Below, in pieces: positions 8,186 to 17,608 of a stretch of 64,000 bases of DNA; the stretch's first letter is position 1; the number at the start of each line of letters is the position of its first letter. The notes beneath the pieces are model-generated. The model saw nothing but the letters and a program-made list of their open reading frames with translations. It was not told where the DNA came from and ran no database searches. The stretch covers positions 1 through 64,000 of the forward strand of contig CAWJON010000001.1 of NCBI GenBank assembly GCA_963844565.1. Direction: 5' to 3'. Source of the stretch: JAFEDN01 sp963844565 (GTDB taxonomy: Bacteria > Pseudomonadota > Gammaproteobacteria > Coxiellales > Coxiellaceae). The translations under genes were made by a program, and so were the position numbers.

Positions 8186-10183
8186 ATGTCAAAAATAAAT
8201 GATCTCCCCCTGGATCCTAAAACCGTAGCTCTCCGGCAACATGAAGTGAAGGGATTTAAAGAATATATTATCGCGGATTTTAACAGTCAATTAAAAATAA
8301 CAAAGGAGCGGCGGGAGCTATATAATCAAATGCTTTCAGCTTATAGTAGAGATTCTCTCAATAATATAGAAGCCCAACTTAAGATTGGACTTGACCTTCT
8401 GAACAGCTCTGATGAGTTAACTGGTAGACAAGCCTATCAAGTAATAGAATTGTGGAAACTCGTTCGACAGCCATTGATCTTTAAGAATTTTAAATCATTG
8501 GCTGCAACAAGCCGGTTAGTTAATCTAGCTTTAGAGGAGAAAAAATCTCAAGAACCACTCGCACCGCTTGTCGCGCAGGAGATGGCAAGTAGGAAAAAAG
8601 CAGCAGAAACTTTCTACCAACGTTTATTAAACCCTCTCGAATTAAAAAATATTCCCGAATTAGAAATTTTTGCACCAACAGAAAAACCTAAACACGTAGA
8701 AACCGCCACACTAAGACATGATCCAAGTCAGGATAATTGGACTGTCATTAGAACAGCGATGCTTAACGCTAGCTGTGGATTAATTAAGATCAGTATGCTT
8801 ATCCCCAATGAAGAAGTCATTTTTAAGCTGGTACAACGGTTTTTGGAGGGCTGTGGCGCCGATTGTACCGATGTCGAGGTAAAGCTAAATTTTAGTCTCA
8901 CCCAGCATTGCATGTTTCAAGTAGTCGAAGAAGATCATAAGAAACAATTTGGAGAGGTTAAAAAAGCAACATTATATCGTGCAGTCGCAAATTCCGATGT
9001 GGTAGGAGATATTTGCAGAAGTCAATTAAGTAGTTTTGATGGGAACTCCTCCTTTCCTTCGCTAGGTCAGGATAATCTCTTAGGAGGGGGGCCTCATTTT
9101 AGGAAAAATGCTGGGGATGTGCTGCAGTATGCTCCCAAACAATTAAGAGTAAATGGATTACAGACTGTCGCCATTACAGAAGTTTTAGTGGGTGATTCTT
9201 ACGTTTGTCACTCCCCCCGCCTTCCAGCCGTAACCAGTGAGGAATTAAAGTCGCTAAAATCGGCATATCAATTAATCACCCTTGGGTGGAAATTCCCCAG
9301 ATGGCTATTGACCAAAGATATTTCAAATTTAGTTTTTGATTACCTGGGCGGGACATTCCCAACCTCGCCACAAGCGGAAGTTTTATACTTAATTTTCAAC
9401 TTTAATCGAGGAATTTTCACAGCACATTCCCAATTGAAGCCAGCGCCACAAGACTTAAATTGTCTCGAATCTAAAAGCTTGAAAAAGCTCCTGAAGAAAT
9501 ATGAAGGCAGCGACGTATTTAATACAGGGTCAATTACCATTACAGATAACAAGCTGGTTGGAGAGATTATCTCAAGCTATGCTCACTTGTTAAGTGAAAA
9601 AAATTATCCAATAGATGTTGAATCCGATTTGCCAAAGCCAACTTATCAATCAGTCACTTTCTCATGGGAGCTCCCCTATTGGTTGGCAACAACAGCCGTT
9701 GCAGATTTGATCTTTGATTATGTAGGCCGGGTACAAGAAGCATCCGACTGGAATGGTTTGTATTTAATTTACAATATTAACCAAGAATTATTCACGGTAC
9801 GTTCTCAAAAGTTAGCAACGCCGAAAGTGTTAGATGGTCAACAAAGCAAACAATTGCAGGACCTGTTAATAGAAAATAAAGTAACAGATTTAAATACAGC
9901 GTCACTAACAATTACGGAAGCTGACCAGGTTAATAAAATTACTGCAATCTGCCGTTGCACTCATTTACCTTTATATCCAACTCCAAGAAATCCAAAAACC
10001 GGCTTACCTTTCGCCAGTCATGCCAATAGGGATGGTTCAATTATTACCTCGAATCATCGTCAAGGAGGTTCTTTTGCCCTGTTATTTTTGACAGGTAGAT
10101 TTACTTCTGGTTCGACTTTAACTCCGCCTGAGTCTAACTCAAAACAAGGGAGTTTTACCCCAGGGTCTGCACGTTTTAGTTAA
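8186..10183 (+). CDS. Candidate PARP-like protein, paralogue 2, with two C-terminal repeat modules
   Basis: 665 residues, 9 bases downstream of paralogue 1 with ribosome site AAGGA. Residues about 20-120 resemble the paralogue's helical N-terminal region (both contain QVI.LWK). Residues about 215-347 carry the same PARP-like order: DVEVKLNFSLTQHCMF, ATLYRAVANSDVVGDIC, LGGGPHF (GxGxYF position), then VAITEVLVGDSYVC. The HGT His is Arg and the Tyr is His, so it may be inactive. After this come two related modules, about 358-476 and 487-600; both contain a W..P.WL...I..L.FDY.G segment, a YLI.N.N..LFT segment and a T.SLTIT segment. The last 65 residues are low-complexity. Function unknown; a secreted effector is a reasonable guess. 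Confidence 0.5.
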   Translation: MSKINDLPLDPKTVALRQHEVKGFKEYIIADFNSQLKITKERRELYNQMLSAYSRDSLNNIEAQLKIGLDLLNSSDELTGRQAYQVIELWKLVRQPLIFKNFKSLAATSRLVNLALEEKKSQEPLAPLVAQEMASRKKAAETFYQRLLNPLELKNIPELEIFAPTEKPKHVETATLRHDPSQDNWTVIRTAMLNASCGLIKISMLIPNEEVIFKLVQRFLEGCGADCTDVEVKLNFSLTQHCMFQVVEEDHKKQFGEVKKATLYRAVANSDVVGDICRSQLSSFDGNSSFPSLGQDNLLGGGPHFRKNAGDVLQYAPKQLRVNGLQTVAITEVLVGDSYVCHSPRLPAVTSEELKSLKSAYQLITLGWKFPRWLLTKDISNLVFDYLGGTFPTSPQAEVLYLIFNFNRGIFTAHSQLKPAPQDLNCLESKSLKKLLKKYEGSDVFNTGSITITDNKLVGEIISSYAHLLSEKNYPIDVESDLPKPTYQSVTFSWELPYWLATTAVADLIFDYVGRVQEASDWNGLYLIYNINQELFTVRSQKLATPKVLDGQQSKQLQDLLIENKVTDLNTASLTITEADQVNKITAICRCTHLPLYPTPRNPKTGLPFASHANRDGSIITSNHRQGGSFALLFLTGRFTSGSTLTPPESNSKQGSFTPGSARFS

Positions 10184-11174
10184 TAAAAGGTATGCAGATT
10201 TCTAAATTGGGAAAAGCTGATTTTATTTTGGAGGTGGATGAATCTAAAAATAATAATTTTAAATTGGGACCTGCGTCCTGGGTGAAATAGACTGAGATCC
10301 CTTCGGAGCGTAATTTCCAAACCTCGTGCATTGCATTTAAAGTTTCTGGCAAGGAATAAATTACCGGCGGCCACGCACTCCACATCGTTGCATGCATAGC
10401 CAAAGCGTTTGCTTCAGAAACCGGTCCTAATTGTTCAAAATCTTTGGCCACAATCGCTGCCTTAATTTGTGAAAGATCGTTTTCCACTTGTTTTGGCCAG
10501 GCGGTATATAATTGAGAAGTGTTTACCGTACGCAGCATAGCTTCCCGCGAAGACAGAGGTTTTTGTTTCGAGGAAAGAAGATGAAGCCCAACTCTTAATT
10601 CTTTCCAATTTATTTCCAACAACTCTCCATGGCTGTCCATGCCATTTAAAGCCTTGCCTGCATGCCACTCTACAAAACCATTCCAGATTGAGCGTGCCGC
10701 GCTGCCACTACCAATTCGCGCTAAAATAGATAGATCTTTTGCTTCTAAATTCCAAGCATAGAGCCTATCTAAGGCCAATACCAAGGCGGCAAAACCACAA
10801 GCCGAAGAAGCCAGGCCGGCAGCCACCGGAATATTAATTTCTGTATTCACCCGATAATGAATTTTTCGATTGAATCTAAACAAATCTAAATATTGACACA
10901 ACCGTTTACCAAAACTGCTCAGCAAGTCTACTGGCTGCGAATTTAAAATAATTTCATCTTGTGCTGCGTCGATTTCTTGAATCGCAGTCCGCGCACCTTT
11001 TTCTCCCAAACTCACCGATAAGCTTGAAGTCACTGGCAAATTTAACTCATTATTGCGTTTTCCCCAGTATTTACATAAAGCGATATTGGTTGGAGCAAAT
11101 GCTTCACCTAATTTGTTTTGAGGAGAAAGACTCTTTCCCGAAATAATTTGCTGCACAATATCGCTTTTAAGCAC
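10176..11174 (-). CDS. mvaD: Diphosphomevalonate decarboxylase
   Basis: Last enzyme of the mevalonate pathway: ATP-dependent decarboxylation of mevalonate diphosphate to isopentenyl diphosphate. GHMP-fold motifs are present: APTNIALCKYWGKRN near the N-terminus, PVAAGLASSACGFAAL (ATP loop) and GSGSAARSIWNGFVEW (the family's conserved GSGSA.RS). The frame is open to 11294, but the GTG at 11174 follows GGAGAGAAAA and overlaps the preceding kinase stop codon (GTGCTTAA), giving 332 residues, the usual length. The overlap suggests translational coupling. The C-terminus overlaps the end of the convergent gene at 8186-10183 by 8 bases. Confidence 0.93.
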   Translation of the reverse strand: MLKSDIVQQIISGKSLSPQNKLGEAFAPTNIALCKYWGKRNNELNLPVTSSLSVSLGEKGARTAIQEIDAAQDEIILNSQPVDLLSSFGKRLCQYLDLFRFNRKIHYRVNTEINIPVAAGLASSACGFAALVLALDRLYAWNLEAKDLSILARIGSGSAARSIWNGFVEWHAGKALNGMDSHGELLEINWKELRVGLHLLSSKQKPLSSREAMLRTVNTSQLYTAWPKQVENDLSQIKAAIVAKDFEQLGPVSEANALAMHATMWSAWPPVIYSLPETLNAMHEVWKLRSEGISVYFTQDAGPNLKLLFLDSSTSKIKSAFPNLEICIPFIN

Positions 11175-12126
11175 TTTTCTCTCCAATTCGTAAGCCTTGA
11201 TTGCTGGTTTTAACGTGAATTTGTCCCACCCCTGCCTGCCTTTGCCGCTCATTGGCAGGAAAAATAGTGTTTTTAGATAACTCACCCAAGGCAATTACAC
11301 AATCCCCCAATCCAGATCCGGAAATTTTGGCGCCATAAATAGCAGGATCTGCACATAAATCAGTAATAAGTTCGTCGATCAAAGGAGTGCTTACTCCCAA
11401 TTCTTTCTGTAAGCCTTGATGTCTGTTCATCAAATTGCCCAGTTTTTCCCAGTTTTCCGCTGGTAAAATTTGCACAGCCTCCGCAGCACATTGATGCATA
11501 GCTTCGAAAAGATTTTCATAATGCAACGGATTGGATTTTTCTTTTTCATTTACGTACTCAATCACCGTCTTGGTTGGAGTTTTGGCCCCGGAATAAACTA
11601 AACTAATTGGAATGTCGATCGGAAAAGATTGAATTTTTAAAGGTTGCAATTGATAAGAGACAATACCGCCAAATACTGCTGCCGCTGCATCAGCGCCTGA
11701 CCCTTTTCCTTGTACTTTTATGATAATTTCCTTGGCTATATTAAATAATTCCAAACGAATAATTGGCTTTTTCAACCAAGTGGTCAGCGCCCCCAATGTC
11801 GCAACGGTAACGGCTGCTGAAGAACCCAATCCCATGGTTGAAGAAAAATCGGAAGAAATTTTTAAATTAAATCCAGTTTTTATTTCATTAAGATAATGCG
11901 AAATAGTTGTGGTAATAAATTCAAACGGCGGTGATATAACAAAGGAGTTTAAATCGAATTGCTTTTCGCCTAATAACGAGTGTAAGTGAATGATTGAATC
12001 TTGACGCGGAGTAAGCTCTACATGAATTCTTTGATTCACCGCACAGCAAATTGCTTGTTTACCGCGTAAAACAGCATGTTCGCCAAATAACATCAAGGTG
12101 CCAGGAGCCGAACCCAAATATATCAT
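11167..12126 (-). CDS. GHMP kinase of the mevalonate pathway (probable phosphomevalonate kinase)
   Basis: 319 residues with the GHMP kinase motifs SAPGTLMLFGEHAVLRG (residues 6-22), TMGLGSSAAVTVA (ATP-binding loop), VQGKGSGADAAAAVFGG, and the C-terminal KISGSGLGDCVIAL. The operon already has a mevalonate kinase-like domain in the upstream fusion protein, and the pathway needs a second phosphorylation, so I infer that this one phosphorylates mevalonate 5-phosphate; the roles of the two kinases could be reversed. It starts at an ATGA overlap with the fusion gene and its stop overlaps the mvaD GTG start. Confidence 0.75.
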   Translation of the reverse strand: MIYLGSAPGTLMLFGEHAVLRGKQAICCAVNQRIHVELTPRQDSIIHLHSLLGEKQFDLNSFVISPPFEFITTTISHYLNEIKTGFNLKISSDFSSTMGLGSSAAVTVATLGALTTWLKKPIIRLELFNIAKEIIIKVQGKGSGADAAAAVFGGIVSYQLQPLKIQSFPIDIPISLVYSGAKTPTKTVIEYVNEKEKSNPLHYENLFEAMHQCAAEAVQILPAENWEKLGNLMNRHQGLQKELGVSTPLIDELITDLCADPAIYGAKISGSGLGDCVIALGELSKNTIFPANERQRQAGVGQIHVKTSNQGLRIGEKSA

Positions 12127-14375
12127 AGCATGTGGCTACCTTTCAGTTCTCCTTGAATCTCCATCAATTCATATTGATATTGGTTGGCTAATTCAGAAAC
12201 GTCTTCATTAGTCACAATCAACATAACTCCTGCAGAATCTCCTCTGACTGCTCCTGCACCACAGATTTTTGCTGCTCCGCCGCGGTTTTCGATATCTGCA
12301 ATAAAGGACTTTATTTTATTAGGCACTACACCTATTCTGTCTAATAGACGATGATTTTGACGGATATTTTCAATGAGTAGCTTTTCATCATTTTGTTGCA
12401 AGGATCGATCAATATGTTCAGTCACTGAAGTAAATTCACCTAAAAGCGCGGTATCGTTTTTTAGAAACTTGGCAGCTGCACTAACTGCTTCTCCAGTAGA
12501 AGAACTGGGCGTGCCTGTGTTTGCCAATAAAAAGGATCGACTGGGTATGGGACGAACTTCTTTTTCTCCGCCTTTTTGAAAACGTATGCATCCACCATGC
12601 AACACCAAATAAACATCAACTCCGCTGGAATGGCCATGCTGCATATTTTCAGCTTCCCACGCCAATTGATAACAACTTTCCATATCAATTTCCAGCTTAG
12701 AAAAATGCGCAACTGCCATCATCGCGCTGACGATAGCCGCAGCTGAGGACCCCATCCCGCATCCCATTGGGATGTTTGAATCGGTTTTTATCTCAATTCC
12801 TTGTGGTAATTGCACTTTGCGATTATCAATCAAGTGAGTAACTGCAAATTGCATGAGTTCAAACGGTTCTTTAAGCACATCTCGAATACCATATTGTCCC
12901 TGCAAAAACTTTTGGTACTTGTCTTGAATATTGTTTTTCAATCGTTGCAAGGCAGGTAAACTATGTTCTTGGTGATAACGAAAATTAAGCAGATTAAATA
13001 AAATGTTTTTCTGCGTTAATTCACGATGCCCGCTAATCGTTGTTTCGGTATAACGGTTAATGGCCATGGCGACAGCAGGACTACCATAAACCACCGCGTG
13101 TTCTCCCGACAAAATTAATTTGCCTGGCGTTCTTATTGTTAACATTTTTGGTTCAGAAACCGGTTTATGGAATCGAGCAGGCGTCAGTTTTACATTCGCC
13201 GTATTTACCGCTTCATAAACTCGTTTATGTTGGTTAATTTTCATTAAACGAAACTCCCCAGTTTGGTGAGTAGGCAGTTCACAATCTCTGCCATCGGTTG
13301 GGTAAGGAAAAGTGTAAAATTGATGATACTGATCATATGTTAATTCAGTACGATTGTTGATGACATCTTGATTCCATGCTGTATCCAGCCTTTGTTTGTA
13401 GCCTGCTTGAACTTTACCCGCAAAAAATTCACCCATGCAACCTGATCCATAACTGTAAAATCCAATCCGTTTTCCAGTCAGATCTTCTGGATCATTATCT
13501 AATAAAGAAAGTAAACTCACGTATAAAGAGGCGGTATAAGAGTTGCCAATGTTGCGATTGTAATAAAGGGCATGCGTTAATGCCGCTTGCAATTCTTGGT
13601 CATTTTCTATGGAAATATTATTTCGTTTCGCTAACCATTTATGTGCTTTTTCCACCAAGCGTGGAACTGGGGTGTGATAACAAAACCGGGCGAAATCATG
13701 GTATTTCTTATTGGCTAAATCACTATATTGTGACCAGACATCAAGCAGTACTTGCAAATAAACATCGCAGGAATATTTGCCATCCACCAAAGCCTCTTCA
13801 CGATAATAGGGACGCCAAAAATCCATGACATCTTGAGTATAAAAGCCACTTTCAGGCTCCAAGGCTAAAATTCTAGGATTTACGCTGAGCAACATTGCCA
13901 CTGCGGCGCCGCCCTGAGAAGATTCACCCGTTGTTTCCAGACCATAACGAGCAATGTCAGCAGCAATGACCAGAATTTTCTTTTCAGGATTTTGCTGGAG
14001 CATAGGCAGCGCCAAACGTATCGCAGCCGTTGCGCTATAACAAGCCTGTTTTAATTCAATAACGCGACAACGGCTTGGCAAACCCAATAAACGATGTACA
14101 TAGGTACCTGAGGCTTTAGAAAAATCCAAGCCACTTTCGGTAGCAAACAGAAGATGATCAATGTCTTCTATTCGAGTGTGGGGAAGTACTCTTGCCGCGG
14201 CGTTTGCAGCCATGGTAACAATGTCTTCTCCTGGCGGGGGCACAGCCATTTTTTGTTGGCCTAGGCCAATGTAATATTTTGAAACATCAATCCCGCGTTT
14301 TTCCGCCAAAGTTTTTAAATCAAGAAAATAGCGTGACGAATAAAAACCAATGACATCAATACCCACCTCAAGCAT
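12123..14375 (-). CDS. mvaS: HMG-CoA synthase::mevalonate kinase fusion protein
   Basis: 750 residues in two enzymes. Residues 1 to about 400 are HMG-CoA synthase, with catalytic Glu80 (ATESGLDFSKA), Cys112 (ELKQACYSATAA) and His234 (FCYHTPVPRL), one position away from E79/C111/H233 of the Gram-positive MvaS. Residues 411-750 are a GHMP kinase matching mevalonate kinase: TPGKLILSGEHAVVYG, PMGCGMGSSAAA (536-547), HGHSSGVDVY with Asp587, and CGAGAVRGDSAGVML. It makes HMG-CoA and, after the reductase, phosphorylates mevalonate. The ATG at 14375 follows GGGAGA and overlaps the reductase stop (ATGCTTGA). The whole 2.25 kb is one frame without a stop, so the fusion is not two misread genes. Confidence 0.88.
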   Translation of the reverse strand: MLEVGIDVIGFYSSRYFLDLKTLAEKRGIDVSKYYIGLGQQKMAVPPPGEDIVTMAANAAARVLPHTRIEDIDHLLFATESGLDFSKASGTYVHRLLGLPSRCRVIELKQACYSATAAIRLALPMLQQNPEKKILVIAADIARYGLETTGESSQGGAAVAMLLSVNPRILALEPESGFYTQDVMDFWRPYYREEALVDGKYSCDVYLQVLLDVWSQYSDLANKKYHDFARFCYHTPVPRLVEKAHKWLAKRNNISIENDQELQAALTHALYYNRNIGNSYTASLYVSLLSLLDNDPEDLTGKRIGFYSYGSGCMGEFFAGKVQAGYKQRLDTAWNQDVINNRTELTYDQYHQFYTFPYPTDGRDCELPTHQTGEFRLMKINQHKRVYEAVNTANVKLTPARFHKPVSEPKMLTIRTPGKLILSGEHAVVYGSPAVAMAINRYTETTISGHRELTQKNILFNLLNFRYHQEHSLPALQRLKNNIQDKYQKFLQGQYGIRDVLKEPFELMQFAVTHLIDNRKVQLPQGIEIKTDSNIPMGCGMGSSAAAIVSAMMAVAHFSKLEIDMESCYQLAWEAENMQHGHSSGVDVYLVLHGGCIRFQKGGEKEVRPIPSRSFLLANTGTPSSSTGEAVSAAAKFLKNDTALLGEFTSVTEHIDRSLQQNDEKLLIENIRQNHRLLDRIGVVPNKIKSFIADIENRGGAAKICGAGAVRGDSAGVMLIVTNEDVSELANQYQYELMEIQGELKGSHML

Positions 14376-15447
14376 TGGTGATCTCCCGATTTGAGCGAGT
14401 CTGATGGCGATGAGACAAACGTTCAAGTTGGATATGACTACGCATGAGTTCACCAGGGTTAGTTTGCGCGGCTAATAAAGAAAGCTCTCCACAGAGAACC
14501 GTTGCGGCAGCAATGATGGCCAGCCGTCGAGCATTTGCCCCAGGGGCTCGTGCCTCTAAACAACCCATCATAGAAAGGTTATTTTGTACAAAATCCAATT
14601 GTTTGCCATTGCCGACAGTCCCGACAATGATATTGGGTAAGGTTACGGAAAAATACAAATCTTCTCCATAAACCTCAGCATGGACAATACCTTGAGATCC
14701 TTCGACGATATTGGCTGCGTCCTGACCGGTGGCTAAGTAAAAAGCCAACAGCATATTAGCAAAATGTGCGTTGGCAGTACGTATACCGCCAGCTAACATG
14801 GTGCCAATCAAATTTTTCTTAATATTGAGGTTAACGATTTTTTCGGGGGTAGTTTTTAATCGTGTTTCACATACCTTTCTTGGGATAGTAATTTCAGCCA
14901 CCACATATTTACCACGGCCTAGAATGCCATTAATTGCTGATACTTTTTTATCAACGCAAAAGTTACCCGTCACAGAAACATATTTAAGCTGGTCATAGTT
15001 GAAGAGAAGCCAGTTTAATAATGCATCCGCGGCTTTGGTCACCATGTTGTGGCCTGAGGCATCCCCAGTTTGTAAGGAAAAACGTAAAAACAATAAGTTT
15101 CCGACGATTTGTCCATGCCAATCGAGTAGTGTGGCAAATTTACTGGTGCTCGAAATAATTTCATGCATACTGGATTGTTGGTGTTGGAGAGTATCTAAAA
15201 TCTGTTGAGCATAGGAGGCGTCAGGCGCTTCGACCAAAATCGAACGAGTCATACAATCTTTTACGATGGTAGCGCGAATGCCGGCCGTCAAAACAGAAAC
15301 CTTTGCACCACGGTTTGTAGATGGCCAAAGAGGGGTTTCAAAGGTGGCTAAAGGAACAAGGACATCACCATTCACCTCAGCCCCAATAATTTTAATTGGG
15401 CCGATCACTTTCATTGGTATTGAAGCCACATGATCGGAATTTGTCAA
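14368..15447 (-). CDS. mvaA: Hydroxymethylglutaryl-CoA reductase (class I-like)
   Basis: Reduces HMG-CoA to mevalonate, the committing step. 359 residues from a TTG at 15447, preceded by AGGAG; another TTG lies at 15477 but without a ribosome site. Visible active-site regions: ATFETPLWPS (Glu), LQTGDASGHNMV (nicotinamide cofactor binding), GNFCVDKKVSAINGILGRGK (Lys), ATGQDAANIVEGSQG (Asp) and MRSHIQ near the C-terminus (His). The GNFCVDKK...GRGK and C-terminal SH patterns resemble the class I (eukaryotic/archaeal) enzymes more than the class II type common in bacteria. No membrane segments. First gene of the mevalonate operon; the next start overlaps its stop. Confidence 0.88.
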   Translation of the reverse strand: MTNSDHVASIPMKVIGPIKIIGAEVNGDVLVPLATFETPLWPSTNRGAKVSVLTAGIRATIVKDCMTRSILVEAPDASYAQQILDTLQHQQSSMHEIISSTSKFATLLDWHGQIVGNLLFLRFSLQTGDASGHNMVTKAADALLNWLLFNYDQLKYVSVTGNFCVDKKVSAINGILGRGKYVVAEITIPRKVCETRLKTTPEKIVNLNIKKNLIGTMLAGGIRTANAHFANMLLAFYLATGQDAANIVEGSQGIVHAEVYGEDLYFSVTLPNIIVGTVGNGKQLDFVQNNLSMMGCLEARAPGANARRLAIIAAATVLCGELSLLAAQTNPGELMRSHIQLERLSHRHQTRSNREITNA

Positions 15448-15600
15448 TTTCTTTCTCCTACTTTGATTTAGCCGCAAATTATAACTAACTTTGGTTTAAG
15501 AGTGAACTATTTAATAATGATAGACTATAATGAGCAATTAAAACCCTTAAAAATTTGACCAGAAACCTTATCTCGGGCAAAATCCCCCATTTAAATCGCT

Positions 15601-16374
15601 ATGAGTACTATGGAAATCAACAACGCTAATCCCATGATCGTTATCAAAAATCTAAGCAAACGCTATCCTTACGCTAACCGAATGGCGGTGGAAAACCTAA
15701 ACTTAAACATCATAAAAGGTGAGTTTTTTGGTTTGCTCGGCCCAAATGGTAGCGGAAAAACAACTTTAATTTCAATACTTTGCGGTCTATTGGCGCCAAC
15801 CAATGGTGAAGTAATAATTTCCGATCATCATATCCCTAAAAACATATCCACCATTAAACCCATCATGAATCTGGTTCCTCAAGAGATTGCCCTTTACCCC
15901 ACATTAACACTAAAAGAAAACATTCATTTTTTTGCCACCATGTACGGTTTGCACAAAAAAACTATAGAAGAAAGAATGGAAGAAGGCTTACATGTTTCCG
16001 GATTAAAAAATTTTATTAACCAACAAATTGGAACATTTTCTGGCGGCATGCAAAGACGAGCCAATTTAATCATTAGCTTACTCAACAAGCCCTCGTTGCT
16101 CTTCCTGGACGAGCCGGCTGCTCATGTTGATCCACAATCCCGTGAATTAATTTTTGGCATTTTAAATCAATTAAACGAAAATGGGACAACTATTGTGTAC
16201 ACCACCCATTATTTAGAAGAAGCGCAAAATCTTTGTTCGCGTGTTGCCATTTTGGATGGAGGGAAAATACTTTGTGATGACTCCCCATCTAAATTAATTG
16301 AAAAATCCCCTGGTGCCAAAACATTATCCGATGTTTTCTTTCTATTAACCGGTAAAGAATTACGCGATCTTTAG
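15601..16374 (+). CDS. ABC transporter ATP-binding protein (ABC-2 type exporter)
   Basis: 257 residues with Walker A GPNGSGKTT, signature FSGGMQRR and Walker B LLFLDEPAAHVDP, followed by the switch His in TTHYLEEA. The CcmA/NodI-like pattern with DEPAAHVDPQS points to exporters with ABC-2 permeases, and the permease follows 16 bases downstream. The substrate is unknown; drug or lipid export is typical. The ATG at 15601 has no obvious ribosome site, and a second ATG at 15610 is possible. Transcribed divergently from the mevalonate operon. Confidence 0.9.
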   Translation: MSTMEINNANPMIVIKNLSKRYPYANRMAVENLNLNIIKGEFFGLLGPNGSGKTTLISILCGLLAPTNGEVIISDHHIPKNISTIKPIMNLVPQEIALYPTLTLKENIHFFATMYGLHKKTIEERMEEGLHVSGLKNFINQQIGTFSGGMQRRANLIISLLNKPSLLFLDEPAAHVDPQSRELIFGILNQLNENGTTIVYTTHYLEEAQNLCSRVAILDGGKILCDDSPSKLIEKSPGAKTLSDVFFLLTGKELRDL

Positions 16375-16390
16375 GGAAATAAAAAAAATT

Positions 16391-17608
16391 ATGAAAGTAT
16401 TAGCTGTTTTTTATAAAGAGTGGATGCTGTTATGGCGAGACAAGGTGGGCCTGTTGTTTTTGTTTATTCTACCCATGTGTTTGGTCTTATTTATTAGTTT
16501 AACCAGCAGTCCGACCACTGATCAAAATAATAAAATCAAAATGTTATTGTTGAATCAAGATCCTCAGGGTCCTGTAAGTCTTGAAATTGTTAAGGCATTA
16601 AAAACAATCCATGACTTCAAAATTACTGATTTCAGCGGTACTAACAATCAAAATCAAGAATCATTGAAAGAAAAAGTTTCTAGCGGCGAATTCCAAGCGC
16701 TTATTGTTATCCCAGCTCAAACTAGTCAAAAGATAATGGGACAAATTAGGCCTGGAAATTCACCACCGGCAATTAATTCGACTCCTGTAAGCATTTTATT
16801 TGATCCAACATTGCCCCAGCCTGTACAGTCACAAATTCAATCCAGTCTTCAACTTATTGCTCAAACTATTGAATTGCAACTATGGCAGCAGATGGCGCAC
16901 CAACTTTCCAGCCAAAAAGGCATCCCCACTAAAAACTTTGAAGGCATCCATGTTAAAACTGATATTGTTGCAACTGCCAAGGGAAAAGCAGCAGCACCCA
17001 ATGAAGTTCAACAAAACGTTCCTGCTTGGGCATTATTCGGTATGTTCTTTATTATCACTCCTCTTTCTGGAGTCATTGTAAAAGAGCGCCGTTTGGGCGT
17101 TGTTGACCGGTTATGGCTTGCTCCTGTTTCATTGTTTAGCTTGATGACGGGGAAAATTATCGCTTTTATTGGTATCAATATGCTGCAATTGATATTAATG
17201 CTGGCCGTGGGTGTTTTTATTCTTCCTTTATTTGGAATGCCCACTTTAAATGTAACTGATCAGCCATTCGCCATTTTATTGGTTGGCCTTTCAGCTGCCT
17301 TAGCGGCCACGGGTTTCGGTATGCTAATTGGCTCATGGGTTAGAACGCCCGAACAAGCCAATGTGATGGGTCCTTTTATTATCGTTATTTTGGCTTCAAT
17401 CGGTGGAATTTTTATTCCGGTCTATTTTTTACCCGATGCTTTAAAAAAATTAGCGAATTTTTCTCCCATGCATTGGGCCTTACAGGCCTTTTTAGATATT
17501 TTTGTTCGTAATGCTGGTATTCATCAGCTTTTACCCAACATCGGCAAATTGATTGCTTTTGGGATTTTGACGACAGTGTTAGCCTCTTTTAAAATGCGCC
17601 GCGCATAG
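16391..17608 (+). CDS. ABC-2 type transporter permease
   Basis: 405 residues: one N-terminal membrane segment (about 20-40, FLFILPMCLVLFI), a large soluble loop of about 170 residues, then five C-terminal membrane segments starting near residue 215 (WALFGMFFIITPLSGVIV). The ABC-2 signature is visible as MGPFIIVILASIGGIFIPVY. It is the membrane partner of the ATPase at 15601. Its 3' end overlaps the 3' end of the convergent epmB gene by 20 bases. Confidence 0.88.
   Translation: MKVLAVFYKEWMLLWRDKVGLLFLFILPMCLVLFISLTSSPTTDQNNKIKMLLLNQDPQGPVSLEIVKALKTIHDFKITDFSGTNNQNQESLKEKVSSGEFQALIVIPAQTSQKIMGQIRPGNSPPAINSTPVSILFDPTLPQPVQSQIQSSLQLIAQTIELQLWQQMAHQLSSQKGIPTKNFEGIHVKTDIVATAKGKAAAPNEVQQNVPAWALFGMFFIITPLSGVIVKERRLGVVDRLWLAPVSLFSLMTGKIIAFIGINMLQLILMLAVGVFILPLFGMPTLNVTDQPFAILLVGLSAALAATGFGMLIGSWVRTPEQANVMGPFIIVILASIGGIFIPVYFLPDALKKLANFSPMHWALQAFLDIFVRNAGIHQLLPNIGKLIAFGILTTVLASFKMRRA

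Noticed and set aside
10176..11294. Upstream start (11294) for mvaD
   Set aside because: The extra 40 residues come from overlap with the kinase gene; the GTG at 11174 has a ribosome site and a stop/start overlap.
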